NCBI GenBank assembly: GCA_029243245.1
Contig: JAQWSK010000006.1
Span: forward strand, 32,905 to 96,904
DNA from: Flavobacteriaceae bacterium
GTDB taxonomy: Bacteria; Bacteroidota; Bacteroidia; Flavobacteriales; Flavobacteriaceae
Direction: 5' to 3'
DNA: 64,000 nt
Shown here in pieces: positions 36,436 to 46,663 of this stretch; the first letter of the stretch is position 1, and the number at the start of each line of letters is the position of its first letter. The translations under genes and the position numbers were made by a program. The notes under the pieces are model-generated. The model saw only the letters and a list, made by a program, of their open reading frames with translations. It did not search any database and was not told the DNA's origin.

Positions 36436-38127
36436 TTATTTAAAAGAAATATCTGTTACTAATAATTGAAGTTTTGAATTTCCATTAAACTCATTGTTTT
36501 GAAGATGGGCAAGAATTGAAAATTTGTTTTTCATTTTGATTTTAGAAATATACTCCCCCATTTCAAAGCCAATTCCTGAAAAATTAATTTCTGCTCCATC
36601 TTTGATTTCTAATCTAAGATGATTATTATCGGCTCCAACTAATTTTGTACCTCCATTATCTACACAATTTTTAATATAAAAAAGAGGTTGTCTGTTAAAT
36701 GGTCCAAATGGACTCATTTGGTTAATAATTCTATAAACTGGTTTAGTAAGTTTATCCAAAGTAATTTCCATATCATAAGTGATACTTGGAACCATTTGGT
36801 CTGGTAATATTCTGGCAGAAACCTCTTTTTCAAAAGCTGTTTTAAAATCAGAATACTTGGAAGGCTCAAGAGTAAGTCCAGCTGCGTATTTATGTCCTCC
36901 AAATTGGATAATAAAATCCGAACAAGCCAATAATGCTTCATAAACGTCAAAACCCTTAACAGATCTTACAGATCCTGCATAAATATCACCTGATTTTGTT
37001 AAAACAACTGTAGGTCTATAATGATGCTCAATTAATCTAGAGGCTACAATTCCAATAACACCTTTGTGCCAGTCTGGACGAAAAACTACAGTTGATAAAT
37101 TATCCAATTCTGATAAAGTTTCAATTTGCTCTAAAGCCTCGTTAGTTATTTTTTCATCAAGTAATTTTCTTTCAGTATTAAATAACTCAATTACTCTTGC
37201 TTTTGAAGATATCTCATTTTCCTTTTTATTTATTAGTAATTCAACAGCATGTTTGCCGTGTTTCATTCTACCTGCAGCATTAATTCTAGGTGCAATTGTA
37301 AAAATTAAGTCTGATACATTTATTTTCTTTTTTTTTAAAAAATAAGTAAGTCCTGGTCTTAAATTTTTATTTATCAATTTTAAACCTAATGAAGCAAGTA
37401 GCCTGTTTTCTCCTGTCATAGGAACTATATCGGCACAAATCGCTATTGCAACTAAATCTAAATATTCTAAAATATAACTAAGCCCTTGATCTTTGTCCTG
37501 CTCGATCGCCTGGATTAACTTAAATCCAATTCCACAACCACATAAATCCTTATATGGGTATTCGCAATCACTTTGTTTGGGGTTTAATATTGCTGTTGCT
37601 TTCGGCAAGGTTTTTCCTGGATTATGATGATCACAAATAATTACATCTATACCATATGAATTAGCCATCTCAACCTGTTCAACGGCTTTAATTCCACAAT
37701 CTATAACTATGAGTAAAGCAACCTCTTCTTCTTTTGCTTTTTCAATACCTAATTTAGATAGTCCATACCCCTCATTATATCTGTCAGGTATATAATATAT
37801 GATATTATCATTTTGTGCAGTTAAATATGAATAAAGCATTGCAACTGAAGTAGTGCCATCAACATCATAGTCCCCGTAAATCATTATTTTTTTACTCTCA
37901 ATTAATGCTTTCTTTATTTTATTAGCTGCACCACCCATTCCTTTCATTAAAAATGGATCAATCAAATCTTCTAGTTGTGGACGAAAAAATGTTTTGGCTT
38001 CTGAAAAAGTATAAACATCTCTTTTAACTAAAAGTTTAGCAATTATGTTTGAAACATTTAATTCATTTGCTAAACTAGAAACATTATTAGAATCTAAATC
38101 TTTTGATATCCTCCATGATTTCTTCAT
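36436..38127 (-). CDS. recJ: Single-stranded-DNA-specific exonuclease RecJ
   Basis: A 563-residue DHH-family 5'-3' exonuclease. The motifs GDYDVDGTTS, 'VIDCGIKA', CDHHNPG, 'LCGCGIGFKLIQA', the DHHA1 region ('RPDWHKGVIGIVASRL', 'GGHKYAAGL') and a C-terminal OB fold are present. It acts in recombination and mismatch repair. Convergent with pgi; the rsmI gene lies 3 bases upstream on the same strand, so the two are probably co-transcribed. Confidence 0.96.
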   Translation of the reverse strand: MKKSWRISKDLDSNNVSSLANELNVSNIIAKLLVKRDVYTFSEAKTFFRPQLEDLIDPFLMKGMGGAANKIKKALIESKKIMIYGDYDVDGTTSVAMLYSYLTAQNDNIIYYIPDRYNEGYGLSKLGIEKAKEEEVALLIVIDCGIKAVEQVEMANSYGIDVIICDHHNPGKTLPKATAILNPKQSDCEYPYKDLCGCGIGFKLIQAIEQDKDQGLSYILEYLDLVAIAICADIVPMTGENRLLASLGLKLINKNLRPGLTYFLKKKKINVSDLIFTIAPRINAAGRMKHGKHAVELLINKKENEISSKARVIELFNTERKLLDEKITNEALEQIETLSELDNLSTVVFRPDWHKGVIGIVASRLIEHHYRPTVVLTKSGDIYAGSVRSVKGFDVYEALLACSDFIIQFGGHKYAAGLTLEPSKYSDFKTAFEKEVSARILPDQMVPSITYDMEITLDKLTKPVYRIINQMSPFGPFNRQPLFYIKNCVDNGGTKLVGADNNHLRLEIKDGAEINFSGIGFEMGEYISKIKMKNKFSILAHLQNNEFNGNSKLQLLVTDISFK

Positions 38128-38130
38128 TAA

Positions 38131-38805
38131 TTATTTGTCTATATATGGAGAAATTGATATTACAAATTCTCCTTTTGGTTTATTTTCTTTAAAATAATCA
38201 ATCGCCTCTTTTATTGTGCCTCGAAATTGTGTTTCAAACTTTTTAGTAAGTTCTCTTACGACACTAATTTTTCTGTCTTTATTAAAATAATGCATAAATT
38301 GATTAAGTGTTTTTAAAATTCTATGAGGAGATTCATATAAAACTATTGTTCTTTTTTCCTTAGCCAAAACTTCTAGTCTAGTTTTACGTCCTTTTTTATT
38401 TGGTAAAAAACCTTCAAAAACAAACCTGTCGGTTGGAAAACCACTTTGAATAAGTGCAGGAATTAATGCCGTAGCTCCTGGCAAACAAAAAACATCTATT
38501 CCCTTTGCTATTGATTCTCTTACTAAAAGAAATCCTGGGTCTGAAATTCCAGGAGTTCCAGCATCTGAAATTACAGCAATTAAACTCCCTGCTTGAAGTT
38601 TTTTTAAAATATCCTCTAGCTTTTGGTGCTCATTATACATGTGAAAACTTTGTGATTTTCTCTCAATTGAATAGTAATTTAAAAGCCTTGAGCTTGTTCT
38701 TGTGTCTTCTGCTAAAATTATATCTGAATTTTTTAAAATATCAACTGCACGATACGTCATGTCTTTTAAATTTCCAATTGGTGTTGGTACTATGTATAAT
38801 GGCAT
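38131..38805 (-). CDS. rsmI: 16S rRNA (cytidine-1402-2'-O)-methyltransferase
   Basis: A 224-residue SAM-dependent tetrapyrrole-methylase-fold enzyme. 'YIVPTPIGNLKDMTYRAV' and 'AEDTRTSSRLL' at the N-terminus and 'VISDAGTPGISDPGF' are diagnostic of RsmI. It methylates the ribose of C1402 in 16S rRNA. It is somewhat shorter than the E. coli protein because the C-terminal extension is missing, which is common in Bacteroidetes. Confidence 0.95.
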   Translation of the reverse strand: MPLYIVPTPIGNLKDMTYRAVDILKNSDIILAEDTRTSSRLLNYYSIERKSQSFHMYNEHQKLEDILKKLQAGSLIAVISDAGTPGISDPGFLLVRESIAKGIDVFCLPGATALIPALIQSGFPTDRFVFEGFLPNKKGRKTRLEVLAKEKRTIVLYESPHRILKTLNQFMHYFNKDRKISVVRELTKKFETQFRGTIKEAIDYFKENKPKGEFVISISPYIDK

Positions 38806-38824
38806 TTAAAAAATTTATCTAGAA

Positions 38825-39463
38825 TTAATTGAATTGTTTTTTTAAAAAATTAAAAAATCTTTTTTCGACAAGTAAGTTATCATTCCAAGAATTATATTCT
38901 GGTTTAACTTTGTTTTGAATAAAATTATATGTTGAATTCCAATCATCTATGACGGATATTTTTCTCATCACTTTTTCATATTCTTCTGATTTATTGTCAA
39001 ATAATTTCTGAATAAATGCTAAACGATCATTCACGTCAACTTTTAATATTTTAGCAAAGCGATCATTAAGTTTTGTCTGTATTTGATTCTCATTTTTATG
39101 AGGAGAGGTCTTCTTTTTTTCAAACAAAAAATTATTTGAATTGCCATTTAACAGATCTGTATTAAGCTCATTTTCAGGCATTTCTGGAATCATCTCTTTG
39201 ATGGTTTCAATTAATGGAGGTGTTGTATCCTTTTCATCCTCTATATTTGAAAGATTATTTTCAGGCATTACCTGAAGATTATTTTTTGCTAATTGTTCTT
39301 GAAAATTTGAATATTCCTTTGAAGAATTAATATTTTTTAATAGAATAGCTTTTTCGAAAAGCTCAATGACTAGACTATAATATTCATCTGGTGAAGAGTT
39401 GATCTTTATTTTGGAAATCTGATTAGCTAAAGAAATAATTTCTGAATGTAATGATTCTTTCAT
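38825..39463 (-). CDS. Conserved hypothetical protein (flavobacterial type)
   Basis: A 212-residue soluble protein with no signal peptide or membrane segment. The N-terminal third is helical, the middle is Asn/Glu/Pro-rich and probably unstructured, and the C-terminal third ('DRLAFIQKLFDNKSEEYEKV' onward to 'VEKRFFNFLKKQF') looks like a conserved helical domain. I recall this type of protein next to rsmI and tdk in related genomes but know no function. The gene is divergent from tdk and 19 bases upstream of rsmI. Confidence 0.75.
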   Translation of the reverse strand: MKESLHSEIISLANQISKIKINSSPDEYYSLVIELFEKAILLKNINSSKEYSNFQEQLAKNNLQVMPENNLSNIEDEKDTTPPLIETIKEMIPEMPENELNTDLLNGNSNNFLFEKKKTSPHKNENQIQTKLNDRFAKILKVDVNDRLAFIQKLFDNKSEEYEKVMRKISVIDDWNSTYNFIQNKVKPEYNSWNDNLLVEKRFFNFLKKQFN

Positions 39464-39533
39464 CAGTGTTGTTTTTTAATACCTTTGTTATTATAGATCA
39501 AAAATTGAATTCTCCCAGTTTGAAAATTACAAA

Positions 39534-40121
39534 ATGTTTTTAGAAAATACAGTAAAGTCATGTGAACAATTTGGAAGTATTGAGGTTATTTGTGGATCTA
39601 TGTTTTCAGGAAAAACGGAAGAGTTAATTCGTAGAATAAAAAGGGCTCGTCTTGCAAATAAAAAAGTTAAAATTTTTAAACCTTTTTTTGATAATCGATA
39701 TGATAAAACTATGATTGTTTCTCATGATAAAAATCAGTTAAAGGCTAAGGCTATAGAATCCTCTCAAGAAATAATAAAACATATAAAAGGTTATGATATT
39801 ATAGCAATTGATGAAGCTCAGTTTTTTGATGTGGGAATTGTTAAAGTTTGCAATAAATTAGCAAATCAAGATTTTCAAATAATTATTGCTGGTCTAGATA
39901 TGGACTATAAAGGGAACCCTTTTGGTCCAATGCCTAATTTAATGGCTATTGCAGAAGATGTTACCAAGTTACATGCTGTTTGTTTCAGAACAGGAGGTCA
40001 AGCTCAATATACTTTTAGAAAAAATAAAGATGAAGATTTAATTGTAATTGGAGAAAAAACAAACTATGAAGCACTAAGCAGGTCTGCTTTTTATAGTGTT
40101 TTGAAAAAAAATAAAAATTGA
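39534..40121 (+). CDS. tdk: Thymidine kinase (type II)
   Basis: A 195-residue thymidine kinase with P-loop GSMFSGKT (21-28), 'IAIDEAQFFD' and 'IAGLDMDYKGNPFGPM'. The lasso region is 'HAVCFRTGGQAQYTFRK', with a single Cys in place of the usual C-x2-C and no obvious second pair, so the structural zinc is probably absent. It salvages thymidine to dTMP. Its stop codon overlaps the TTG start of alr. Confidence 0.95.
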   Translation: MFLENTVKSCEQFGSIEVICGSMFSGKTEELIRRIKRARLANKKVKIFKPFFDNRYDKTMIVSHDKNQLKAKAIESSQEIIKHIKGYDIIAIDEAQFFDVGIVKVCNKLANQDFQIIIAGLDMDYKGNPFGPMPNLMAIAEDVTKLHAVCFRTGGQAQYTFRKNKDEDLIVIGEKTNYEALSRSAFYSVLKKNKN

Positions 40122-41200
40122 CGACGCTAAACATATACTTTGATAGACTGTCTCATAATTTAAATTTTTTGAGGTCTAAGATATCTCCTAAAAGTGAATT
40201 AATTGCTGTTGTAAAAGCAAATGCATATGGTCACGGCGCCATCGAAATAGCAAAGTGTCTAGAAGGTCTAGGTGTGCGCAAGCTTGCTGTTGCCTCAGCA
40301 TATGAAGGAAAAATACTACGTAAAAATGGTATAAAGTGTAATATCATTGTTTTCTATCCTTACACTTCTGATCTTTCTAAAATCATTAAATTTTCCTTGG
40401 AGCCGGCCATATTTTCAAAACGAATGTGGGTTGATTTAACTTCTGAGTTAAAAAAACTTGAACTAACTAATTTCCCTGTTCATCTTAAGTTTAATACTGG
40501 TTTATATAGAATAGGTTTTGATGCTAAAGAAATTGGTTGGATTAAAGAACAGCTCACAAATTCTTCTTTTAAAATAAAATCAGTTTACTCACACTTATCT
40601 TCAAGTGAAGAAAAAAGAAAAAATAATTTTACGGATAGTCAAATAAAAAAGTTTGAAACAATTAAAAGTTTATTCCTTAATATTGACAATAGCATAAAAT
40701 TTCATCTGTTAAATAGTTCTGGGATTTTTAACTATCCTGAATGTAATTATGATTGGGTAAGAGCAGGTATTTCTTTATATGGATACGCAAATAATATAGA
40801 ATGGGATAAAAACCTTTTGCCTGTAGCAGAATTAACTACAAAAATTCTTCAAATTCATAAATTAGAAAAAAATCAACTTGTAGGATATAATAGCGGGTGG
40901 ATTGCTAAGAAAAAAACCACAATTGCGGTTATTCCTCTTGGGCACGCAGATGGTATAGGTAGGTATTTTGGAAACAGCAATGCTCCTGTTTGGATTAAAA
41001 ACAAAAAAGCTGAAATAATTGGCAATATATGTATGGATATGTTCATGGTAGACATTACCAATATAAATTGTGTTGAAGGAGACGAAGTTGTGATTTTTAA
41101 TAAGAAAAAGCCCGCTAATACATTTGCAGAATCAGGAGGGTCAATATCATATGAATTATTAACTAGTATGGGTAGTAGAGTAATTCGTAATTATTTTTAA
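40118..41200 (+). CDS. alr: Alanine racemase
   Basis: A 360-residue PLP enzyme making D-alanine for peptidoglycan. The PLP lysine is Lys33 in 'AVVKANAYGHG'; 'RAGISLYGY' and 'GNICMDMFMVDIT' carry further active-site residues. The start is TTG overlapping the tdk stop (TTGA), giving the expected short N-terminus. Full length. Confidence 0.95.
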   Translation: MTTLNIYFDRLSHNLNFLRSKISPKSELIAVVKANAYGHGAIEIAKCLEGLGVRKLAVASAYEGKILRKNGIKCNIIVFYPYTSDLSKIIKFSLEPAIFSKRMWVDLTSELKKLELTNFPVHLKFNTGLYRIGFDAKEIGWIKEQLTNSSFKIKSVYSHLSSSEEKRKNNFTDSQIKKFETIKSLFLNIDNSIKFHLLNSSGIFNYPECNYDWVRAGISLYGYANNIEWDKNLLPVAELTTKILQIHKLEKNQLVGYNSGWIAKKKTTIAVIPLGHADGIGRYFGNSNAPVWIKNKKAEIIGNICMDMFMVDITNINCVEGDEVVIFNKKKPANTFAESGGSISYELLTSMGSRVIRNYF

Positions 41201-41249
41201 TGAATTTGTTATAAATAATTACGAATCTATATTCTAATAAAAATTAATG

Positions 41250-41257
41250 TACTTTTG
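41250..41257 (+). promoter_or_regulatory. Candidate -7 box (TAnnTTTG) for asd
   Basis: TACTTTTG matches the Bacteroidetes -7 consensus TAnnTTTG exactly and lies 18 bases ahead of the asd ATG. No good TTTG -33 box is found about 20 bases upstream, so the call is moderate. Confidence 0.45.
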
Positions 41258-41275
41258 GGCATCATTAGAGATCCT

Positions 41276-42265
41276 ATGAAGTTAGCTGTAGTTGGAGCAA
41301 CAGGTATGGTGGGAAACATTATGCTCCAAATTTTATCAGAAAGAAAATTTCCCTATAGTAATTTAATTTTAGTTGCCTCAGAAAAATCTGTAGGCAAAAA
41401 GATTACTTATAATGAAAAGATTCATGAGGTTATTTCTTTAAAATCAGCCATTGACTTAAGTCCTGACCTAGCACTATTTTCAGCTGGAGGAGAAACTTCA
41501 CTCAAGTGGGCGCCTAAATTTGCAGAAAAGGGATGCACTGTAATTGATAATTCTTCAGCATGGAGAATGGATCCTTCAAAAAAACTAATTATTCCAGAAA
41601 TAAATGCTAATATTTTAAATTCTCAAGATAAAATAATAGCTAATCCTAACTGTTCAACAATTCAACTGCTAATGGCTATTGCTCCAATTCATATGAGATA
41701 CGAAATTGAGAGAATGGTTATATCTACATATCAATCGATTACCGGAACAGGTGTTAAAGCAGTTAAACAATTAGAAAATGAACTGAATGGAGAAAAAGGC
41801 GAAATGGCTTATCCCTATCCTATTCTTAAAAATGCCATTCCTCATTGTGATGTTTTTCAAGAAAATGGATACACAAAAGAAGAAATGAAATTAGTTAATG
41901 AAACACATAAAATATTAAATAATTATAATATTGGAGTTACAGCAACTGCTGTTAGAATTCCTGTTGTAGGTGGACATAGTGAATCTGTAAATATTACTTT
42001 AAAAAATAATGCTTCCGTAGATGAAATCAAAAGGCTTCTAAACAGTACAGATGGAATAATCGTTAAAGATAATCCTGCTAATAATTCATATCCAATGCCT
42101 ATATGCTCTGAGGGTAGTGATAATGTTTATGTTGGAAGAATCCGAAAAGATTTTTCTAAGACAAATTCATTTAACCTCTGGATAGTTTCTGATAACCTTA
42201 GGAAAGGTGCGGCTACAAACACAGTTCAAATAGCCGAGTTTCTTATTCAAAACAAACTAGCCTGA
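41276..42265 (+). CDS. asd: Aspartate-semialdehyde dehydrogenase
   Basis: A 329-residue NADPH-dependent enzyme of the lysine/threonine/methionine and diaminopimelate pathway. '[12 protein letters not shown]' is the cofactor site, Cys126 in 'NPNCSTIQ' is the catalytic thiol, and '[11 protein letters not shown]' follows. The ATG at 41276 was chosen over a TTG 21 bases earlier that would overlap the -7 promoter box. Its last 9 bases overlap the convergent accC gene. Confidence 0.96.
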   Translation: MKLAVVGATGMVGNIMLQILSERKFPYSNLILVASEKSVGKKITYNEKIHEVISLKSAIDLSPDLALFSAGGETSLKWAPKFAEKGCTVIDNSSAWRMDPSKKLIIPEINANILNSQDKIIANPNCSTIQLLMAIAPIHMRYEIERMVISTYQSITGTGVKAVKQLENELNGEKGEMAYPYPILKNAIPHCDVFQENGYTKEEMKLVNETHKILNNYNIGVTATAVRIPVVGGHSESVNITLKNNASVDEIKRLLNSTDGIIVKDNPANNSYPMPICSEGSDNVYVGRIRKDFSKTNSFNLWIVSDNLRKGAATNTVQIAEFLIQNKLA

Positions 42266-43591
42266 ATAATTTTCCATAAATTTTGTTGTATAATTTCCTA
42301 AAATAAAATCAGGATTATCCATTAGTTTCCTATGAAAAGGAATCGTGGTTTTAACACCTTCAATCAAAAATTCATCCAATGCTCTTTTCATTTTATTAAT
42401 AGCTTCTTCTCTAGTTTGAGCTGTTGTAATTAATTTTGCAATCATTGAATCATAATATGGAGGTATTGTATATCCACTATATACATGAGTGTCAAGTCTA
42501 ACTCCATGACCGCCAGGAAAATGAAGTGTTTCGATTTTTCCAGGACATGGTCTAAAATCATTTTCTGGATCTTCAGCATTTATTCTACATTCTATTGAGT
42601 GCATTTTAGGTAAATAATTTTTTCCAGAAATAGGAATACCATAAGCAACCTTTATTTGCTCACGGATTAAATCAAAATCAATAACTTGTTCTGTTATTGG
42701 ATGCTCAACCTGAATACGTGTATTCATTTCCATGAAATAAAATTTTCTATTCCTATCTACTAAAAACTCAACAGTTCCTGCTCCTTCGTATTTAATAAAT
42801 TCAGCCGCCTTAATTGCTGCTGCGCCCATTGCTTTTCTAAGCTTATCTGTCATAAATGGTGATGGAGTTTCTTCAATTAGTTTTTGATGTCTTCTCTGAA
42901 TTGAGCAATCTCTCTCAGACAAATGACAAGCCTTTCCATAAGAATCGCCAACAATTTGAACTTCTATGTGATGAGGATCCTCTATAAGTTTTTCTATATA
43001 CATGGATTCATTACCAAAAGCAACTAAAGATTCTGCTCTTGCGCTTTCCCATGCCTTTTCAATTTCATCAGAAGACCAAACCGCTCTCATTCCTTTTCCA
43101 CCACCACCCGCAGTTGCTTTCAGCATAACCGGATAGCCTATTTTTTTTGCGAAAATTTTAGCTTCATCTAAAGATTCTAATAATCCCTCAGAACCAGGAA
43201 TTGTAGGAACTTTTGCTCTTTTCATTGTTTCCTTAGCAGCAGCTTTATCTCCCATTTTATCAATCATCTCTGCTGATGCTCCAACAAATTTAATATTGTG
43301 TTCTTCACAAATTTTTGAAAATTTTGCATTTTCAGATAAAAATCCATAGCCAGGGTGTATTGAGTCAGCATTTGTTATTTCTGCAGCTGCAATAATATTT
43401 GCAGGTTTTAAATAAGATTCTGAACTTTCAGCTGGACCAATACATACTGCTTCATCAGCAAAACGCACGTGTAAACTTTCTTGATCTGCTTTTGAATATA
43501 CTGCAACAGTTTTTATTCCCATCTCTTTACAAGTTCGAATAATTCGCATTGCTATTTCACCTCTATTGGCTATTAATAGTTTTTTAAACAT
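42257..43591 (-). CDS. accC: Acetyl-CoA carboxylase, biotin carboxylase subunit
   Basis: A 444-residue ATP-grasp enzyme carboxylating the biotin on AccB. '[17 protein letters not shown]', the Gly-rich loop '[12 protein letters not shown]', 'HIEVQIVGD', '[16 protein letters not shown]' and '[11 protein letters not shown]' are complete. It lies 11 bases downstream of accB on the same strand. The first step of fatty acid synthesis. Confidence 0.97.
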   Translation of the reverse strand: MFKKLLIANRGEIAMRIIRTCKEMGIKTVAVYSKADQESLHVRFADEAVCIGPAESSESYLKPANIIAAAEITNADSIHPGYGFLSENAKFSKICEEHNIKFVGASAEMIDKMGDKAAAKETMKRAKVPTIPGSEGLLESLDEAKIFAKKIGYPVMLKATAGGGGKGMRAVWSSDEIEKAWESARAESLVAFGNESMYIEKLIEDPHHIEVQIVGDSYGKACHLSERDCSIQRRHQKLIEETPSPFMTDKLRKAMGAAAIKAAEFIKYEGAGTVEFLVDRNRKFYFMEMNTRIQVEHPITEQVIDFDLIREQIKVAYGIPISGKNYLPKMHSIECRINAEDPENDFRPCPGKIETLHFPGGHGVRLDTHVYSGYTIPPYYDSMIAKLITTAQTREEAINKMKRALDEFLIEGVKTTIPFHRKLMDNPDFILGNYTTKFMENYSG

Positions 43592-43602
43592 TCTATAAAA
43601 TG

Positions 43603-44085
43603 TTAGAAAGGATCAACTAAAAAAAGTGGTTGTTCATACTCTACAGGAGTTCCATCATCAACTAGAATTTTAATGATTTTACAATTCATCTCTGATTCAA
43701 TTTCATTGAAAAGTTTCATAGCTTCAATAACGCACAGTATGTCTCCCTCTTTAACCTCTGTTCCAACTTCAACGAAAGCTGGCTTATCTGGAACTGATTT
43801 TCTATAAAAAGTCCCAATCATTGGAGATTTAATAACTGTATATTTGTCATCTTCATTTTCAATAGATTCTTCATGATTATTTTCTTGACTTGAAATATCT
43901 TGAATATTTTTTTCGTTTGATAGCTTTGATAGAACAGGTGCAGATTCAATAGTTGTTATTGTGTTTTTTGTTGCTGAATTAGAAGTTTTAATTGTGATCT
44001 TAAAATCTTTCTTCTCAATTTCAACTTCATAAGCTCCTGACTTGGCTACAAATTTGATCAGATTTTGAATTTCTTTAATATCCAT
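43603..44085 (-). CDS. accB: Acetyl-CoA carboxylase, biotin carboxyl carrier protein
   Basis: A 160-residue carrier. The N-terminal '[21 protein letters not shown]' region, a flexible Ser/Glu/Asn linker (about 40-80) and the biotinyl domain with the biotinylated Lys124 in '[11 protein letters not shown]' are present. It operates with AccC. The 91-base gap up to rpmF contains no gene, although I recall fabH at that place in related species. Confidence 0.95.
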   Translation of the reverse strand: MDIKEIQNLIKFVAKSGAYEVEIEKKDFKITIKTSNSATKNTITTIESAPVLSKLSNEKNIQDISSQENNHEESIENEDDKYTVIKSPMIGTFYRKSVPDKPAFVEVGTEVKEGDILCVIEAMKLFNEIESEMNCKIIKILVDDGTPVEYEQPLFLVDPF

Positions 44086-44176
44086 ATTTCAATTTACTAA
44101 TTTTAAATTGCGTTATTCGGCAGCTATTCCAACTTGACTATTAAGTGAAGATAGGATTTTTAATTAAAAAAAAATT

Positions 44177-44374
44177 CTAAACTTGAGCAATTTCAGTATT
44201 ATCAACTATAACCTTTCCTCTATAGTATAATTTTCCTTCGTGCCAATGTGCTCTATGGTACAGATGATTTTCTCCTGTAATTTTACATGTAGCTATCTGC
44301 TTATCTGAAGCTTTATAGTGAGTGCGTCGTTTATCTCTTCGAGTTTTTGAAATTTTTCTTTTAGGATGAGCCAT
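44177..44374 (-). CDS. rpmF: 50S ribosomal protein L32
   Basis: A 65-residue ribosomal protein. The N-terminus '[20 protein letters not shown]' is typical of L32. The zinc-binding Cys pairs of the C+ type are not present (one Cys in 'ATCKITGE'), so this is a zinc-independent form. It is 13 bases downstream of the yceD-type gene on the same strand, the standard pairing. Confidence 0.96.
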   Translation of the reverse strand: MAHPKRKISKTRRDKRRTHYKASDKQIATCKITGENHLYHRAHWHEGKLYYRGKVIVDNTEIAQV

Positions 44375-44387
44375 TTTAAACTAGTTT

Positions 44388-44909
44388 TTATAATAAATCT
44401 TTCAATTTGTCCCAGCGAGAATCACTCTCCGAGGGCATATTTTTTTCTTTGGGGTCTAATAATTTTAATTTTTCTAGAATTTCTGAATTTAAAGATCCAT
44501 CTTTTATTCCAGGATGAATTTTTCTAAGCGGAACTGAAAGAACAACCATTTCATAGATATAATGAGAAATATCCATCTGATAACTTCCGTGAGGTAAAAT
44601 CAAAATTTCATCACTTTCGTCATTATAAATCTTTCCGAATTTGACAGCTAAATTGAGTTTGCTTAAAATAGGCATTTCAAAATATTCCATTGATAAATCG
44701 CATGGAACTGAAATTTCCCCTTTTGTCTCAAAAAACAGATGTAACATTCTTTCTTGTTTTTCAAATTCTAGCTTTGTTTCTAATTCAACACTTTTAAAAT
44801 CAAAATAATCAAAACCTTCAAAGAACTTAATGTCAATAACAAAACTAAAACTATGTTTACCTCTCTTTAAACCTGCAAAATTAATTACAAAGGGGTTTAA
44901 ACCTCTCAT
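44388..44909 (-). CDS. yceD: YceD family protein (DUF177)
   Basis: A 173-residue protein of the DUF177/YceD family that precedes rpmF in most bacteria and is linked to 23S rRNA accumulation. Family features are the central 'SVPCDLSMEYFEMPI' and the C-terminal 'LRKIHPGIKDG' and 'DSRWDKLKDLL'. The usual Cys-containing 'C-x-R-C-L' motif of proteobacterial members is reduced to a single Cys. Confidence 0.88.
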   Translation of the reverse strand: MRGLNPFVINFAGLKRGKHSFSFVIDIKFFEGFDYFDFKSVELETKLEFEKQERMLHLFFETKGEISVPCDLSMEYFEMPILSKLNLAVKFGKIYNDESDEILILPHGSYQMDISHYIYEMVVLSVPLRKIHPGIKDGSLNSEILEKLKLLDPKEKNMPSESDSRWDKLKDLL

Positions 44910-44987
44910 TTTAGTAACATTTGAGGCCGCAAATTTAAAAATTTTTTTTTAAATCTATTGTTTTTGTTCTGCATTTGTTAGATAAAA

Positions 44988-45983
44988 TCATTTAAAATGA
45001 TTCCTAAATTTAAAAATTTTAATGGATTCTAATAATGCTGCTTTGAAAGAATTAAAGTTTGCAATTCCTTTTCCTGCAATATCGAAGGCAGTTCCATGAT
45101 CTGGGGATGTGCGAATCAAACTCAACCCTGCTGTAAAGTTTACTCCATTTCCGAATGATAAGGTTTTAAAAGGAATAAGCCCTTGATCATGATACATAGC
45201 TATTACAGCATCAAATCCTTTATAATTTTCAGAAGCAAAAAAAGTATCCGCAGCAAATGGACCATAAACCATGATTCTGTTTTTATTAAGCTCCTCAATA
45301 GTAGGTTTAACAATTAAATCATCTTCATTGCCAATCACTCCATTATCTCCACTATGAGGGTTTAATCCTAATACGGCGAGTTTAGGCTTTAAAATTCCAA
45401 AATCATTTTTTAAACTTATTAATACTTGATTAATTTTAAACTTTAAGAAATCGGACGAAATCATTTCTGCAACTCTGTTTATTGGAATATGATCTGTAAC
45501 AAGAGCTACTCTTAAGTCATTGGATACCATAAACATTAGAGAATCCCCATTAAAATTCATGTCTAAATATTCAGTGTGACCAGTAAATTGAAATTTTTGT
45601 GATTGAATTGATTTTTTGTTTATTGGAGCAGTTACTAGAACATCTATTAATTCGTTTTTGATTGCTTCACTTGCTGTTTTAAGAGATTCAAATGATATAA
45701 CCCCAGCTTCTTCACTCTGAATTCCGAAATTAACATTATAATTTTTTATGTCAATTTCAAATACGTTAAGTTTTCTGTTATTTAAATCATGAATTTTATC
45801 AATATAATTTAATTGAGTTTTATTATTAAAATGTTGTTTTTGGAATTCGACTATATTTTTGGAAGCAAAAAGAATTGGAGTCATAAACTCATACAAGCTT
45901 TTATCTTCAAAAACTGAAAGAATAATTTCCAGTCCTACACCGTTTGGATCTCCGATTGATAAACCAACTTTTATTTTGTCCAT
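44988..45983 (-). CDS. pdxA: 4-hydroxythreonine-4-phosphate dehydrogenase
   Basis: A 331-residue NAD-dependent enzyme of the DXP-dependent pyridoxal phosphate pathway. 'VGLSIGDPNGVGLEIIL', 'HTEYLD', 'GLNPHSGDNG', 'AMYHDQGLIPFK' and 'RTSPDHGTAFDIAGKG' cover the metal-binding histidines and the substrate site. Full length. It is divergent from ribE and upstream of yceD-rpmF. Confidence 0.96.
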   Translation of the reverse strand: MDKIKVGLSIGDPNGVGLEIILSVFEDKSLYEFMTPILFASKNIVEFQKQHFNNKTQLNYIDKIHDLNNRKLNVFEIDIKNYNVNFGIQSEEAGVISFESLKTASEAIKNELIDVLVTAPINKKSIQSQKFQFTGHTEYLDMNFNGDSLMFMVSNDLRVALVTDHIPINRVAEMISSDFLKFKINQVLISLKNDFGILKPKLAVLGLNPHSGDNGVIGNEDDLIVKPTIEELNKNRIMVYGPFAADTFFASENYKGFDAVIAMYHDQGLIPFKTLSFGNGVNFTAGLSLIRTSPDHGTAFDIAGKGIANFNSFKAALLESIKIFKFRNHFK

Positions 45984-46046
45984 TGATTGTTTTTAATTCT
46001 CCAAATTAACTATTTTTACTTTCAAAGGTAAATAAATTTAACTGTC

Positions 46047-46655
46047 ATGTTTACAGGAATCATAGAGTGTCTTGGTGAGATAAAATCAATTACTAAGAGT
46101 GGTACAAATATTAATTTTACTATTAAAAGTTCATTGGCAAATGAATTGAAAATTGATCAAAGCATTTCTTATAATGGTGTTTGTTTAACCGTAGTTAATG
46201 TTACTGAAAATTATTTTTCGGTCACTGCTATAAATGAAACGCTGCTTAAAACTAATTTTAAAAGTCTAGATGTCGGAGATTTAGTTAATCTAGAGCGCGC
46301 CATGAAAATCAATAATAGGCTTGATGGGCATATCATTCAGGGACACATAGATCAAACAGGTGTTTGTACTTCTGTAAAGAATCAGGATGGAAGCTGGATT
46401 TTTAATTTTAAATTTGATCCTTTACAAAATAATATTACGATTGAAAAAGGATCCATAGCTATAAATGGGGTTAGCTTAACTGTTATAAACTCTAAAAAAA
46501 ATAGTTTTTCAGTTGCGATTATTCCATATACATACGAAAATACAAACTTTCATAAAATAATTAAAGGAGAAATTGTTAACTTAGAATTCGATATTTTGGG
46601 CAAATACATCTCAAAAATGTATAGCGTTTATAAAAAAACTTCATTTAAAAAATAA
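46047..46655 (+). CDS. ribE: Riboflavin synthase alpha subunit
   Basis: A 202-residue protein with two lumazine-binding repeats, the first starting MFTGIIE and the second at about residue 98 ('GHIIQGHIDQTG'). 'NGVCLTV' and 'NGVSLTV' mark equivalent positions of the two repeats. It dismutates two lumazine molecules to riboflavin. No FMN riboswitch is visible upstream, as the 63-base gap to pdxA is too short for one. Confidence 0.95.
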   Translation: MFTGIIECLGEIKSITKSGTNINFTIKSSLANELKIDQSISYNGVCLTVVNVTENYFSVTAINETLLKTNFKSLDVGDLVNLERAMKINNRLDGHIIQGHIDQTGVCTSVKNQDGSWIFNFKFDPLQNNITIEKGSIAINGVSLTVINSKKNSFSVAIIPYTYENTNFHKIIKGEIVNLEFDILGKYISKMYSVYKKTSFKK

Positions 46656-46663
46656 TAAATATT

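Noticed and set aside
46010..46046. FMN riboswitch before ribE
   Set aside because: The intergenic space to pdxA is 63 bases, too short for the aptamer, and its conserved segments are not present.
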